From: Exilibacterium tricleocarpae
GTDB lineage: Bacteria > Pseudomonadota > Gammaproteobacteria > Pseudomonadales > Cellvibrionaceae
Direction: 5' to 3'
DNA length: 64,000 nucleotides
Assembly (NCBI RefSeq): GCF_007004655.1
Contig: NZ_ML660087.1
Span: 483,743-547,742, forward strand
Of this stretch, positions 42,915-52,430 are shown in pieces; position 1 is the first letter of the stretch; each line of letters opens with the position of its first letter. Below the pieces are notes generated by a model. That model did no database searches, was not told the origin of the DNA, and worked only from the letters and a program-made list of their open reading frames with translations. Position numbers and translations under genes: made by a program.

Positions 42915-43583
42915 TCAAGCTTTCTTTGTCTTCTTCGGCCGCTTGCGCTGCGGATAACAAGTCGTACAAATTTCACAAACCGTCCCGTCACAACCGCGGG
43001 CCGAACAGTATTCCCGCCCGTAGTAAATAATCTGCAGATGCAGCGCATTCCACTTCTCCCTCGGAAACAGGCGCTTCAAATCTTTCTCCGTCTGGGCGAC
43101 GTTTTTACCACTGCTCAAACCCCAGCGCTGTGCCAGGCGGTGAATATGCGTGTCCACCGGAAACGCCGGCTCACCAAACGCCTGCGACATCACCACGCTG
43201 GCGGTTTTGTGGCCGACACCGGGCAGAGTTTCCAGCGCAGCCATATCCGCCGGCACTTCGCCCCCGTAGTCGTCCACCAGAATTTGCGATAACCCGGCGA
43301 TGGCCTTGGACTTTTGCGGCGACAGGCCACAGGGACGGATTACCGCCTTGATCTCTTCCACCGGCACACCAGCCATATCGAATGGGTTGTCCGCCAGTTG
43401 CCATAATGCCGGCGTTACCTTATTGACCCGCTCATCAGTGCACTGGGCCGACAGCAACACCGCTACCAGCAGCGTATACGGGTCACGGTGGTCGAGGGGA
43501 ATCGGAGGGTCGGGATAGAGCGCCTGCAGTTTGGCCTGGACAAAATCGACGCGCTCCGGCTTTGAAAGGTTTTGGGTGGGCAT
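42915..43583 (-). CDS. nth: Endonuclease III (DNA glycosylase/AP lyase)
   Basis: A 222-aa base-excision repair enzyme for oxidised pyrimidines. The HhH motif with catalytic lysine is LETLPGVGHKTAS, and the catalytic Asp is in FPVDTHIHRLA. C-terminal cysteines are at 193, 198, 203, 206 and 209 (CSARGCDGTVCEICTTC), which does not follow the E. coli C-x6-C-x2-C-x5-C spacing, so the iron-sulphur loop is of a variant type. The C-terminus is basic (RKRPKKTKKA). Confidence 0.93.
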   Translation of the reverse strand: MPTQNLSKPERVDFVQAKLQALYPDPPIPLDHRDPYTLLVAVLLSAQCTDERVNKVTPALWQLADNPFDMAGVPVEEIKAVIRPCGLSPQKSKAIAGLSQILVDDYGGEVPADMAALETLPGVGHKTASVVMSQAFGEPAFPVDTHIHRLAQRWGLSSGKNVAQTEKDLKRLFPREKWNALHLQIIYYGREYCSARGCDGTVCEICTTCYPQRKRPKKTKKA

Positions 43584-43641
43584 GGTCTCTACGGATAATT
43601 GCGATGGCTGGTTTTTTGTCGGTAGTGGCTACGGATGATCT

Positions 43642-44838
43642 CTATAAATGCTCAACAAACACTTTCAGGCGTTCGGCCGCTTCAATGCACTGAGCCAGCG
43701 GTGCCACCAGCGCCATGCGCACATGGTCGATACCGGGGTTGCCCGCCGGCGTGTCGCGGGCAATAAAACGTCCGGGCAACACGGTAATATGCTGCCTGGC
43801 AAAAAGCTCGCGGGCAAAGTCGGTATCGGCGATCGGGGTGCGCGGCCACAGGTAAAAACCGGCATCGGGCCGGGCGACCGGCAGGCAGTCACCGAGAATC
43901 TCCAGCACCGCGGCGAACTTTTCGCGGTAGGCATCGCGGTTGGCTTTGACATGCCCCTCGTCGCGCCAGGCGGCCGTACTCGCCAATTGGCTGGCGACCG
44001 GCATGGCGCAGCCGTGATAGGTGCGGTAGAGCAAAAACTTTTCCAGCACCTGGGCGTCGCCGGCCACAAAGCCCGACCGCAGTCCCGGCAGGTTCGAGCG
44101 CTTCGACAGGCTGTGAAACACCACGCAGCGGGCAAAGTCCCGTCGCCCCAGCGCCGCACAGGCCTGCAGCAGTCCGGCCGGAGGTCGGGCCTCGTCGAAG
44201 TAGAGTTCGCTGTAGCACTCGTCGCTGGCAATAACAAAGTCGTGAGCGTCGGCCAGTTCAATCACTTTTTTCAGATTGGCCAGGTCGGCCACGGCACCGG
44301 TCGGGTTGCCGGGTGAGCACAGGTACAACAGCCGGCAGCGCTGCCAAATGGCCTCCGGCACCTGATCGAAATCGGGCAGGTAACCGGTGGCGGCGGTACA
44401 GTTGAGGAAATAGGGTTCAGCGCCGGCCAGTAACGCAGCGCCTTCATAAATCTGGTAAAAAGGGTTGGGGCAGAGCACCAGCGGCGCGCCGGCGCGATCC
44501 ACCACCGCCTGGGCAAAGGCGAACAGAGCCTCGCGGGTGCCGCTGACCGGCAACACCTGGCGCTCGGGATCGAGGCCATCGGCGCCCAGCGCAAAGCGCC
44601 GCGTCGCCCAGTCGGCAATCGCCTGGCGCAGCTCCGGCAGTCCTTTGGTGGTCGGGTAGTTGGCCAGTCGACCGAGGTTTTGGGCCAGGTGTTCCAACAC
44701 CAGCGGCGGCGGCGGGTGCTTGGGCTCGCCGATGGACAGGGCGATATGCTCGCGATCGCGGGGCGGATTGATGCCGGTTTTCAAAGCGGCGAGTCGTTCG
44801 AAAGGATAGGGTTGCAGTTTGTCTAAATCCGAATTCAT
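43642..44838 (-). CDS. dapC: Succinyldiaminopimelate aminotransferase
   Basis: A 398-aa fold-type I PLP aminotransferase. Visible motifs: YPTTKGLPELRQAIADW, NPFYQIYEGAA, CSPGNPTGA, SDECYSELYF, the PLP lysine in HSLSKRSNLPGLRSGF, and a late Arg in VRMALVAP. Its place directly upstream of the glnD-map side of the cluster matches Pseudomonas dapC (the PA3659 position). It converts N-succinyl-2-amino-6-ketopimelate to N-succinyl-LL-DAP. It follows glnD by 12 nt, so they are co-transcribed. Confidence 0.93.
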   Translation of the reverse strand: MNSDLDKLQPYPFERLAALKTGINPPRDREHIALSIGEPKHPPPPLVLEHLAQNLGRLANYPTTKGLPELRQAIADWATRRFALGADGLDPERQVLPVSGTREALFAFAQAVVDRAGAPLVLCPNPFYQIYEGAALLAGAEPYFLNCTAATGYLPDFDQVPEAIWQRCRLLYLCSPGNPTGAVADLANLKKVIELADAHDFVIASDECYSELYFDEARPPAGLLQACAALGRRDFARCVVFHSLSKRSNLPGLRSGFVAGDAQVLEKFLLYRTYHGCAMPVASQLASTAAWRDEGHVKANRDAYREKFAAVLEILGDCLPVARPDAGFYLWPRTPIADTDFARELFARQHITVLPGRFIARDTPAGNPGIDHVRMALVAPLAQCIEAAERLKVFVEHL

Positions 44839-44850
44839 AGGGGTCCTGAA

Positions 44851-47529
44851 TCAGCCTTCCTCTACCCGCTGGTCCAATCGCCGGCAGATTTCTTCCTGTA
44901 ACTCTTTACACAGCGACGGATCGCTCAGGGGCGCGCCCTGTTTATCGGTGATAAAGAAAACGTCCTCCACCCGCTCGCCCAGGGTGGCGATCTTGGCATT
45001 TTGCAGTTGGATGCCGAACTCGAGAAAAATCCGCCCGATATGGGCCAGCAGACCGGGCCGGTCCGGACTGATCACTTCCAGCACCGTGTAGCTGCTGTGC
45101 AGTTCGTTGCTGAGGGTGGCGCGGGTGGGCATGGCAAAATGCTTGAGTCGGCGCGGCGTGCGGCGGCGAATGATATCGGAGTACGCATCCACCAGGCTGA
45201 GTTCGTGCAGCAGCGCCTGCCTGATTTCCTCGACCCGGGCGCTGTCGTCACCAATGGGCTCGTCGTTTTCGTTGAGGACGTAAAACGTATCGATGGTGTA
45301 GCCCTCAACGGAGCTGTAAAGGCGCGCGTCCTGAATGTTCAGTCCCAGCAGCGACAGGGCGGTGGCGGTGGCGGCGAACACATTGTCCCGGTCTTTGGTG
45401 CGAATAAAAATCTGGGTGGCGCCCTCGTGTTCCCGGCTGGTGGTTTCCTTGATCAGCACCAGCGGGTCCTGGTGGCGGTTGCGCCAGATGGCCTCGGCCT
45501 GCCAGGCGATATCCAGGTGGCCTTCGCGGAGGAAGTAGTCGTCGCCGATATCGCCCCACAGGTCCCGCACCAACTGTTCGTCGAGGCCCTTGTCGGCGAG
45601 CTTGTCGATGGCCGCCAGTTGGGTTTCCTCGACCAGCTCTTTTTGGTCAACGGTATGTTCCAGGCCGCGGCGCAGGGCGCGCTTGGTCTCCAGGTAGAGC
45701 TGGCGCATAAGGCTGGCGCGCCAGGTATTCCAGATATCCGGGTTGGTGGCGTTCATGTCGGCGACGGTCAGCGCGTAGAGGTAATCGAGGCGGTTCTGGT
45801 CGCCGACTTCGAGGGCGAAATTGTGGATCACTTCGGGGTCGGAGATATCCTGCTTTTGCGATACCGCCGACATCAGCAGGTGTTTCTCCACCAGCCAGCA
45901 CACCAGTCGTGTCTCCCGTGGCGACAGGCCGTGTTGGACGCAAAAGGCCTCGGCATCGACGGCGCCGAGGGTGGAATGGTCGCCGCCGCGGCCCTTGCCG
46001 ATATCGTGGTAGAGGCCGGCGATATACAGCAGCTCATGCTTCGGCAGGCGCTTCATGATATGGGCGGCGATCGGAAACAGAGTCTGCGCTTCCGGGTGGC
46101 GGAAGCGGCGCATGTTCTTCACCACCAGCAGCGTATGGGCGTCGACGGTGTAGATATGGAACAGGTCGTGCTGCATCTGGCCGGTCACCTGGCCGAATTC
46201 CGGCAGGTAGCGACCGAGCACACCGTAGCGTTTCATGCGCTTGAGCTGGGTTACCAGGCCGTGGGGGGAGCCCAGCAATTCCATGAACAGGCGGTTGTTG
46301 GTCGGGTCGCGGCGAAACGCGTCGTCGATTAGGTTGCGGCAGGCGCGCATCAGGCGGATGGTGGTGGCCCGCACGCCCTGAATGTCGGGATCGCGCCCCA
46401 TCATCACGAAGATTTCCAACAGTGCCGACGGTGTCTGGCGGAATACCTCGGGGTGGGTGACCTCGATATAGCCGTCGCGCAGTTGGAAGCGCGCATTGAT
46501 GGGGGTGGTGGCTTGCTTGTCGGGGGACTGCAAAATCGCTTCGTCCAGGTATTGCAGCAGCACGTCGTTGAGTTCCCGCAACGCCAGCACAATGCGGTAG
46601 TAGGCGTGCATAAACTGTTCGACTGCGAGGCGCCGGTCCGAATCGCGGTAGCCGAACAGCTGCGCCAGTTCCCGCTGGTGATGAAACAGCAGGCGTTCCT
46701 CGGCGCGACCGGCAATCATGTGCAGGCCGTAGCGCACTCGCCAGATAAACTCTTCGCCGGCCATCAGGATGCCGAATTCCTCGTCGGTGAAGAACTCCCT
46801 GCCGGCCAGCTCCCGCAGCGAGCGCACGCCGAAAAAACGCTTCGCCACCCAGCCGATCATCTGGATGTCGCGCAGGCCGCCGGGGGCATTCTTGACATTG
46901 GGCTCGAGGTTGTACTCGGTGTGATTGTGCTTGTCGTGACGGGCGATCTGCTCGTTCCACTTGGCGCGGAAAAATTCGTTGGCGGGCCAGATATTTTGAG
47001 GGCCGGTCATCTCCCGCAGTTTGTCCCGCAACAGCTCGCTGCCGGCCAGGGTACGGCACTCCATGATATTGGTCGCCACCGTGATATCCGTCGCTGCGAT
47101 GTCGACGCACTGGTTGAGGCTGCGCACGCTGTGGCCGATCTCCAGGCCGATATCCCAGAGAAAGGTAATGAGTCGCTCGATACTTTCCAGATGCGGGTTG
47201 TCGCCGTCGTCCTCGAGCAGGATCAGCAGATCGATATCGGAATGGGGGTGCAGTTCGCCGCGGCCGTAGCCCCCCACCGCCAGCAGGCTGATATGTGTGT
47301 TCCAGCGGAACTGGTGCCAGGCGTAGTGCAGCATGCAGTCGATAAACAGCGCCCGGTCCGATACCAGGGCGCGAATGTCTTCGCCCTCGCGAAAGCGGGC
47401 GTTGAACTGCGCGTTGGCGGCGCTGATGGCGTCTTTGAACACCGTAATACTATTGCCCGCGGCCAGGGCACGGCGAAACCGGCTCTGGTCGAAAAAAAAC
47501 AGCGGGCGTTCGAAATAGGGTGTCTGCAT
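44851..47529 (-). CDS. glnD: Bifunctional uridylyltransferase/uridylyl-removing enzyme of PII
   Basis: An 892-aa nitrogen sensor of normal length (E. coli 890). Domains in order: nucleotidyltransferase (GGYGRGELHPHSDIDLLIL, about residues 85-105), GlnD PII-uridylyltransferase helical domain, HD hydrolase (YHDIGKGRGGDHS), and two C-terminal ACT domains that bind glutamine. It uridylylates PII under nitrogen limitation and removes UMP when glutamine is high. Confidence 0.97.
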   Translation of the reverse strand: MQTPYFERPLFFFDQSRFRRALAAGNSITVFKDAISAANAQFNARFREGEDIRALVSDRALFIDCMLHYAWHQFRWNTHISLLAVGGYGRGELHPHSDIDLLILLEDDGDNPHLESIERLITFLWDIGLEIGHSVRSLNQCVDIAATDITVATNIMECRTLAGSELLRDKLREMTGPQNIWPANEFFRAKWNEQIARHDKHNHTEYNLEPNVKNAPGGLRDIQMIGWVAKRFFGVRSLRELAGREFFTDEEFGILMAGEEFIWRVRYGLHMIAGRAEERLLFHHQRELAQLFGYRDSDRRLAVEQFMHAYYRIVLALRELNDVLLQYLDEAILQSPDKQATTPINARFQLRDGYIEVTHPEVFRQTPSALLEIFVMMGRDPDIQGVRATTIRLMRACRNLIDDAFRRDPTNNRLFMELLGSPHGLVTQLKRMKRYGVLGRYLPEFGQVTGQMQHDLFHIYTVDAHTLLVVKNMRRFRHPEAQTLFPIAAHIMKRLPKHELLYIAGLYHDIGKGRGGDHSTLGAVDAEAFCVQHGLSPRETRLVCWLVEKHLLMSAVSQKQDISDPEVIHNFALEVGDQNRLDYLYALTVADMNATNPDIWNTWRASLMRQLYLETKRALRRGLEHTVDQKELVEETQLAAIDKLADKGLDEQLVRDLWGDIGDDYFLREGHLDIAWQAEAIWRNRHQDPLVLIKETTSREHEGATQIFIRTKDRDNVFAATATALSLLGLNIQDARLYSSVEGYTIDTFYVLNENDEPIGDDSARVEEIRQALLHELSLVDAYSDIIRRRTPRRLKHFAMPTRATLSNELHSSYTVLEVISPDRPGLLAHIGRIFLEFGIQLQNAKIATLGERVEDVFFITDKQGAPLSDPSLCKELQEEICRRLDQRVEEG

Positions 47530-47631
47530 CTTGTCTCAAAAGCGAGCTTGAGGGTAGCTGTGTCTGTGGCCGTTGCCGACCCTGCGCACGCGCCCCACGG
47601 TTGTCAGTTCGGGCCGGAGCATCGATACCGG

Positions 47632-48402
47632 CTAGAAGGCTTCCTCGCCGCGGGCGGTCAACACCTCTACGCCATCAGCGGTGACCGCCATGGTGTGCTC
47701 CCATTGTGCCGACAGGCGCCCATCGCGTGTTTCCACGGTCCAGCCGTCAGGTTTAAGCTTGGTCTGCGCCTTGCCGGCATTGATCATGGGCTCGATGGTG
47801 AAGGTCATGCCCTCCTGTAACTCCATCCCGGTATTGGGTCTCCCGTAGTGGAGCACCTGCGGCTCCTCGTGAAATACCGTGCCAATCCCGTGGCCGCAGT
47901 ACTCCCTGACCACGGAATAGTAGTTTTTTTGCGCATGCTGCTGGATAGCGTGGCCGATATCCCCCAGGCGCGCGCCGGGCCGTACCAGCTCTATGCCCTT
48001 GTACATGCATTCCTGGGTGACCTTTACCAGCCGCTCGGCGTGGCTGGCGACCTTGCCCACCAGAAACATCTTGCTGGTGTCGCCGTGATACCCCTGGTAG
48101 ATAACGGTGACATCGATATTGATGATATCGCCGTCCTTCAACACCTTCTTCTCCGAGGGGATGCCGTGGCACACCACCTGGTTGATAGAGGTGCAGATAG
48201 ACTTGGGGAAGCCCTTGTAGTTCAGGCAGGCGGGTATGGCGTGCTGTACCTCGGTAATATGCTGGTGACAGATACGATCGAGTTCGGCGGTGGTGACGCC
48301 CGGGCGCACGTGGTCGCCGATCAGCTCCAGCACTTCGGCCGCCATGCGGCCGGCAACACGCATTTTTTCGATATCGGCCGGGGTTTTGATGGTTACTGTC
48401 AT
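47632..48402 (-). CDS. map: Methionine aminopeptidase type I
   Basis: A 256-aa dimetal enzyme that removes initiator Met. Metal ligands are visible in DIINIDVTVIYQGYHGDTSKMF (two Asp), GHGIGTVFHEEP (His), TFTIEPMI (Glu) and QWEHTMAV (Glu). It is divergent from rpsB, the arrangement found in E. coli and Pseudomonas. Confidence 0.97.
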   Translation of the reverse strand: MTVTIKTPADIEKMRVAGRMAAEVLELIGDHVRPGVTTAELDRICHQHITEVQHAIPACLNYKGFPKSICTSINQVVCHGIPSEKKVLKDGDIINIDVTVIYQGYHGDTSKMFLVGKVASHAERLVKVTQECMYKGIELVRPGARLGDIGHAIQQHAQKNYYSVVREYCGHGIGTVFHEEPQVLHYGRPNTGMELQEGMTFTIEPMINAGKAQTKLKPDGWTVETRDGRLSAQWEHTMAVTADGVEVLTARGEEAF

Positions 48403-48810
48403 AAAATTCTGGGTATCGCGGGCCCGTTACAGCGGGCGATGGGTTGAGAGCGCGCATTGTAAACCAAGCAGCGGCCCGGCGGCAGCTTTTCGGGCTGGCA
48501 AAGCCGATGAAATGCGGTTGAAGACGCACGCTCGATTATGGTATAAAGCGCCGCGCCTGGCTATTAGCATCCAGGGCCGGCGTAACTACTGTCCGGTCAG
48601 CGCCTTGCTGTCTACCGACACAGCCGTCAAACAGCTGTTGAGCGCGTAAATAGCCGGCTTGCCGGACAGATACTATATACAAACACACAAACGTCACACA
48701 TATACCGGCACATTTGCCTGGGTGCCCGGGTTGGGCCGGCCGCTTCGACGGTCGCCGCACGGGTTGGTCAATGGGGTATATGGAGGCTTAACCCGGAACA
48801 AGGAACAATT
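48403..48810. promoter_or_regulatory. Divergent map/rpsB promoter region and rpsB leader
   Basis: About 408 nt. A TACTATATAC stretch (48671-48680) is a plausible -10 for rpsB, although no good -35 could be fixed. In the leader, CGGGTT (48760-48765) can pair with AACCCG (48790-48795), just ahead of the AAGGA Shine-Dalgarno (48801-48805). This suits the translational autoregulation by S2 known for rpsB leaders of gammaproteobacteria. Confidence 0.5.
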
Positions 48811-49560
48811 ATGCCTACTGTAAGCATGCGCGATATGCTGCAGGCTGGTGTGCACTTTGGCCACCAGACCCGCTACTGGAACCCGAAGATGGGGCAATTC
48901 ATCTTTGGCGCCCGCAACAAGATTCACATTATCAACCTCGAGCACACGGTACCCGCGTTCAACGATGCGTTGAGTGTGGTGGTGAAGATGGCGTCGCAGA
49001 AGAAGAAGGTGCTGTTTGTCGGCACCAAGCGCGCCGCTCAAAAAACCATCAGGGAGCAGGCCGAGCGCGCCGGTCAGCCCTATGTCAGCCATCGCTGGCT
49101 GGGCGGTATGCTGACCAATTACAAGACCATCCGCGCCTCCATCCGCCGCTACCGGGAGCTCGAGGCCCAGAGCCGCGACGGCACTTTCGATAAATTGACC
49201 AAGAAAGAAGCCCTGATGCGCACCCGCACCATGGAAAAGCTGGAGCGCTCCATCGGCGGTATCAAGGATATGGGTGGTCTGCCCGATGCGCTGTTTATTG
49301 TGGACGTGGAACATGAGCGTATCGCCATTCAGGAAGCCAACAAGCTGGGTATACCGGTGATTGGCGTGGTGGACACCAACAGTGATCCGGTCGGCGTCGA
49401 CTATATTATCCCCGGCAACGACGACGCTATCCGGGCCATCAAGCTGTATGTGACCGCGGTCGCGGACGCCTGTATCGAAGGCGCGGCCAATGCGCAATCT
49501 GCGACACCGAGCAAAGACGAGTTTGTCGAGATTCAGGACGACGAAGCGGCGGCCGAATAG
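48811..49560 (+). CDS. rpsB: 30S ribosomal protein S2
   Basis: A 249-aa protein with the classic start [24 protein letters not shown] and the signature [29 protein letters not shown] precedes the ATG. First gene of rpsB-tsf, here separated by a 307-nt gap that carries palindrome copy D. Confidence 0.99.
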   Translation: MPTVSMRDMLQAGVHFGHQTRYWNPKMGQFIFGARNKIHIINLEHTVPAFNDALSVVVKMASQKKKVLFVGTKRAAQKTIREQAERAGQPYVSHRWLGGMLTNYKTIRASIRRYRELEAQSRDGTFDKLTKKEALMRTRTMEKLERSIGGIKDMGGLPDALFIVDVEHERIAIQEANKLGIPVIGVVDTNSDPVGVDYIIPGNDDAIRAIKLYVTAVADACIEGAANAQSATPSKDEFVEIQDDEAAAE

Positions 49561-49656
49561 GCGCTGCCCGCCACCTGACGTGTCGATAACATGTTGAGTG
49601 CGAGGAAGGGGCTTACCCTGATGGTACTTACTTAAGCAAAAATGTGCCAGTTGATC

Positions 49657-49768
49657 GGTCTGCCGCTGGGTGGGGCTTTCAGAAACACGCCGTAGACCCC
49701 TCCCTGGGGACTTCCCGGCAGCATCCCTGCTGCCGAGAGTTTCTGAAAGCCCCACCCAGCGGCAGACC
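49657..49768. repeat. Structured palindromic element, copy D (30-nt perfect arms)
   Basis: Arms 49657-49686 and 49739-49768 are perfect 30/30 complements ending in CTTTCAGAAAC. The inner hairpin is CGGCAGCA-TCCC-TGCTGCCG (49716-49735). Flank GTGCCAGTTGATC (49644-49656) and a downstream ATTCTT are shared with copies B and C. It sits inside the rpsB-tsf operon and would be transcribed. Confidence 0.93.
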
Positions 49769-49867
49769 TACCCGCGATATTCTTAAACCAGTTCTACAGA
49801 GAGAGCCCGGGGCCGGACATTGAACTTTTCAGCCGCGGCGCTGAAGCGATTAAATGAGGATAAGCTA

Positions 49868-50740
49868 ATGGCAGCTATTACAGCAGCAATGGTGAAAGAA
49901 CTGCGCGAGCGCACCAGCCTCGCGATGATGGAGTGTAAAAAAGCCCTGGTCGAAGCCGATGGCGATATTGAACTGGCCATTGAAAACCTGCGCAAGGCCA
50001 GCGGCCTGAAGGCGGCGAAGAAAGCCGATCGTACTGCCGCCGATGGCGTGGTGGCGGCCAAGGTGGCGGCCGACGGCAGCTACGGGCTGGTGGCCGAGGT
50101 CAACAGCGAAACCGACTTTGTGGCCCGCGACGAAAACTTCCTGGGTTTTGTCGGCAAGGTGGTCGATAAGGCCTTTGCCGACAAGCAGACCGACGTGGCG
50201 GCGCTGATGGCCGACGGCCTGGAGGAAGTCCGCCAGGCGCTGGTGCAGAAGATCGGTGAAAACATCAACGTGCGCCGCCTGACGCTGGTCGAGGCGAGCG
50301 ACGGCGTGGTCGGGGCCTATGTGCATTCCAACAACCGCATTGCCGTGCTGACCCGGCTGCGCGGCGGCAACGCCGAACTGGCCCGGGATATCGCCATGCA
50401 TGTGGCCGCAGTCAACCCGCAGGTGGTCAAGCCCGAACAGATGCCCGAGGACGTGCTGAACAAGGAAAAGGAAATCATCAAGGCGCAGCCGGATATGGAA
50501 GGTAAGCCGGCGGAGATCGTCGAGAAGATGATGGGGGGGCGGATCAAGAAGTTCCTGAAGGAAAACAGCCTGACCGAGCAGCCGTTTGTGAAGGACCCGG
50601 ATGTGACCGTCGGCGGCCTGGCCAAGCAAGCCGACGCCGAGGTGGAGGACTTTGTCCGCTACGAGGTCGGTGAGGGCATTGAGGTGGCAGAGGTCGATTT
50701 TGCTGCTGAGGTGGCGGCTCAGGTCAACGCGTCGAAGTAA
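49868..50740 (+). CDS. tsf: Elongation factor Ts
   Basis: The ATG at 49868 (GAGG, 8 nt upstream) gives 290 aa, beginning [26 protein letters not shown] as in the family; a longer frame is not needed. Signature TDFVAR is present ([12 protein letters not shown]). It exchanges GDP on EF-Tu. Followed by an intrinsic terminator. Confidence 0.98.
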   Translation: MAAITAAMVKELRERTSLAMMECKKALVEADGDIELAIENLRKASGLKAAKKADRTAADGVVAAKVAADGSYGLVAEVNSETDFVARDENFLGFVGKVVDKAFADKQTDVAALMADGLEEVRQALVQKIGENINVRRLTLVEASDGVVGAYVHSNNRIAVLTRLRGGNAELARDIAMHVAAVNPQVVKPEQMPEDVLNKEKEIIKAQPDMEGKPAEIVEKMMGGRIKKFLKENSLTEQPFVKDPDVTVGGLAKQADAEVEDFVRYEVGEGIEVAEVDFAAEVAAQVNASK

Positions 50741-51033
50741 GGTTACGGCTAAACCACAGCTCAGGTACATTCTTAGGTACAACAGCCAAGTTACCGCGAA
50801 GCCGATAACGAACCACAAAGCGGGCGCCGGATGGCATCTGAAACCGCTGGCGTCGCACCGACCCCAGATCTGAACGCCGCTCGATAAGGCGCGCGGCTGC
50901 AGGCTGCGAACTGACAACCCGGGGTGAGGCCCACTCGCTGTCAACCCGGGTAAAAAGGCGGGACTGCATCTCCCGCCTTTTTACTGTTAAACTGCTGCGG
51001 ATTTGCAGCCGGCGCCACTGGGGAGACCTCTAC
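50741..51033. other. tsf-pyrH intergenic region
   Basis: The 293 nt contain no gene. The only strong signal is the terminator at 50952-50982, so pyrH either has its own promoter between it and 51034 or depends on read-through. Confidence 0.5.
50952..50982 (+). terminator. Intrinsic terminator after tsf
   Basis: A perfect 12-bp stem, AAAAAGGCGGGA / TCCCGCCTTTTT, with a 7-nt loop CTGCATC. The A and T tracts make it potentially bidirectional. It lies 212 nt after the tsf stop and 51 nt before pyrH. Confidence 0.9.
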
Positions 51034-51792
51034 ATGCCAACCACGCGGGACAAGAAGTACAAGCGGATACTGCTCAAGCTCAGTGGCGAAGAGCTGATGG
51101 GGGAAGAGGGCTTCGGCATCGACCCCAAGGTGCTGGATAAAATGGCGCTGGAGATCGGCCAACTGGTCGGTATCGGCGTGCAGGTGGGGTTGGTGATCGG
51201 CGGTGGCAATCTGTTTCGGGGCGCCGCCCTGAGCGCGGCCGGCCTCGACCGCGTGACCGGTGACCATATGGGCATGCTGGCGACAGTGATGAATGCCCTG
51301 GCCATGCGCGATGCGCTCGAGCGTTGTAATATCTCCTCACGTGTGATGTCGGCGATTCCCATGAGCGGCATTGTTGAACACTATGACCGCCGCCGCGCCA
51401 TCCGTTTTCTCGACGGCGGCGAAGTAGTGGTGTTTTCCGCCGGTACCGGCAACCCTTTCTTTACCACTGACTCCGCCGCCTGTTTGCGCGGTATCGAAGT
51501 AGACGCCGAATTGGTACTGAAAGCCACCAAGGTCGACGGTGTATACTCGGCCGATCCGATGAAGGACACAACCGCAACCAAATACGACCGCCTGACCTAC
51601 GATGCAGTGCTGGATAAGAAGCTCGGTGTGATGGACCTCACAGCCATCTGCCTGTGCCGTGAACACGACATGCCGGTACGGGTGTTTCGCATGGACAAAG
51701 CCGGCGCGCTGTTGAATATTGTTGTCGGCGGTGACGAGGGCACACTGATCGAAGAGGGCCCTGCCACCACAGAGGACGCGAGCCATGATTAA
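51034..51792 (+). CDS. pyrH: Uridylate kinase
   Basis: A 252-aa UMP kinase of the amino-acid-kinase fold. Motifs: [14 protein letters not shown] (ATP binding), [25 protein letters not shown] and [16 protein letters not shown]. It supplies UDP and is a conserved neighbour of tsf and frr. Its 3' end overlaps frr by 8 nt. Confidence 0.98.
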   Translation: MPTTRDKKYKRILLKLSGEELMGEEGFGIDPKVLDKMALEIGQLVGIGVQVGLVIGGGNLFRGAALSAAGLDRVTGDHMGMLATVMNALAMRDALERCNISSRVMSAIPMSGIVEHYDRRRAIRFLDGGEVVVFSAGTGNPFFTTDSAACLRGIEVDAELVLKATKVDGVYSADPMKDTTATKYDRLTYDAVLDKKLGVMDLTAICLCREHDMPVRVFRMDKAGALLNIVVGGDEGTLIEEGPATTEDASHD

Positions 51793-52342
51793 CGAAATCA
51801 AACAAGACGCCGAAGAGCGCATGCAGAAAAGCGTCGAGGCGCTGGGCAATAACTTTAATAAAATCCGCACCGGGCGGGCCCATCCGAGTATTCTCGACGG
51901 CATTACCGTCAACTATTACGGCAGCGATACGCCGCTGAATCAGGTGGCGAATATTTCCGTGCTGGACGCGCGCACACTGTCCTTGAGCCCCTGGGAAAAG
52001 CAGATGGTGCCGGAAATCGAGAAGGCGATTATGAAGTCCGATCTCGGCCTGAATCCGGCCACCACCGGCGAGTTGATTCGCATACCCATGCCACCGCTGA
52101 CCGAGGAGACGCGCAAGGGCTTTATCAAACAGGCGCGCGCCGAGGCGGAAGGCGCCCGCGTCTCCATCCGCAGTGTGCGTCGCGATGCCATTGCCCACAT
52201 TAAAGATCTGTTAAAAGAAAAAGAGATCGGTGAAGACGACGAGCGCCGCGCCGAGGACGATATCCAGAAAATCACCGATAAGTTTGTCGCTGAAGTCGAT
52301 AAGGCGCTGGCGGTGAAGGAAGCTGACCTGATGGAAATCTAA
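51785..52342 (+). CDS. frr: Ribosome recycling factor
   Basis: A 185-aa factor of standard length. It begins [37 protein letters not shown] in family style and has [28 protein letters not shown] in the helical domain. With EF-G it splits post-termination ribosomes. It overlaps the pyrH stop, so the two are translationally coupled. Confidence 0.98.
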   Translation: MINEIKQDAEERMQKSVEALGNNFNKIRTGRAHPSILDGITVNYYGSDTPLNQVANISVLDARTLSLSPWEKQMVPEIEKAIMKSDLGLNPATTGELIRIPMPPLTEETRKGFIKQARAEAEGARVSIRSVRRDAIAHIKDLLKEKEIGEDDERRAEDDIQKITDKFVAEVDKALAVKEADLMEI

Positions 52343-52430
52343 GGGTCCAGCGCGTGGTTGCCGAATCCTCGGCGACCGCGCCGGTGTAGCACGCCGGTGT
52401 AGTGAATATGTTTTGTCGGAGTATCAGTCA

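Noticed and set aside
45001-47820. Two plus-strand frames of about 450 codons opposite glnD and map
   Set aside because: Shadows of glnD, which is full-length with all domains; no protein-like motifs on the other strand.
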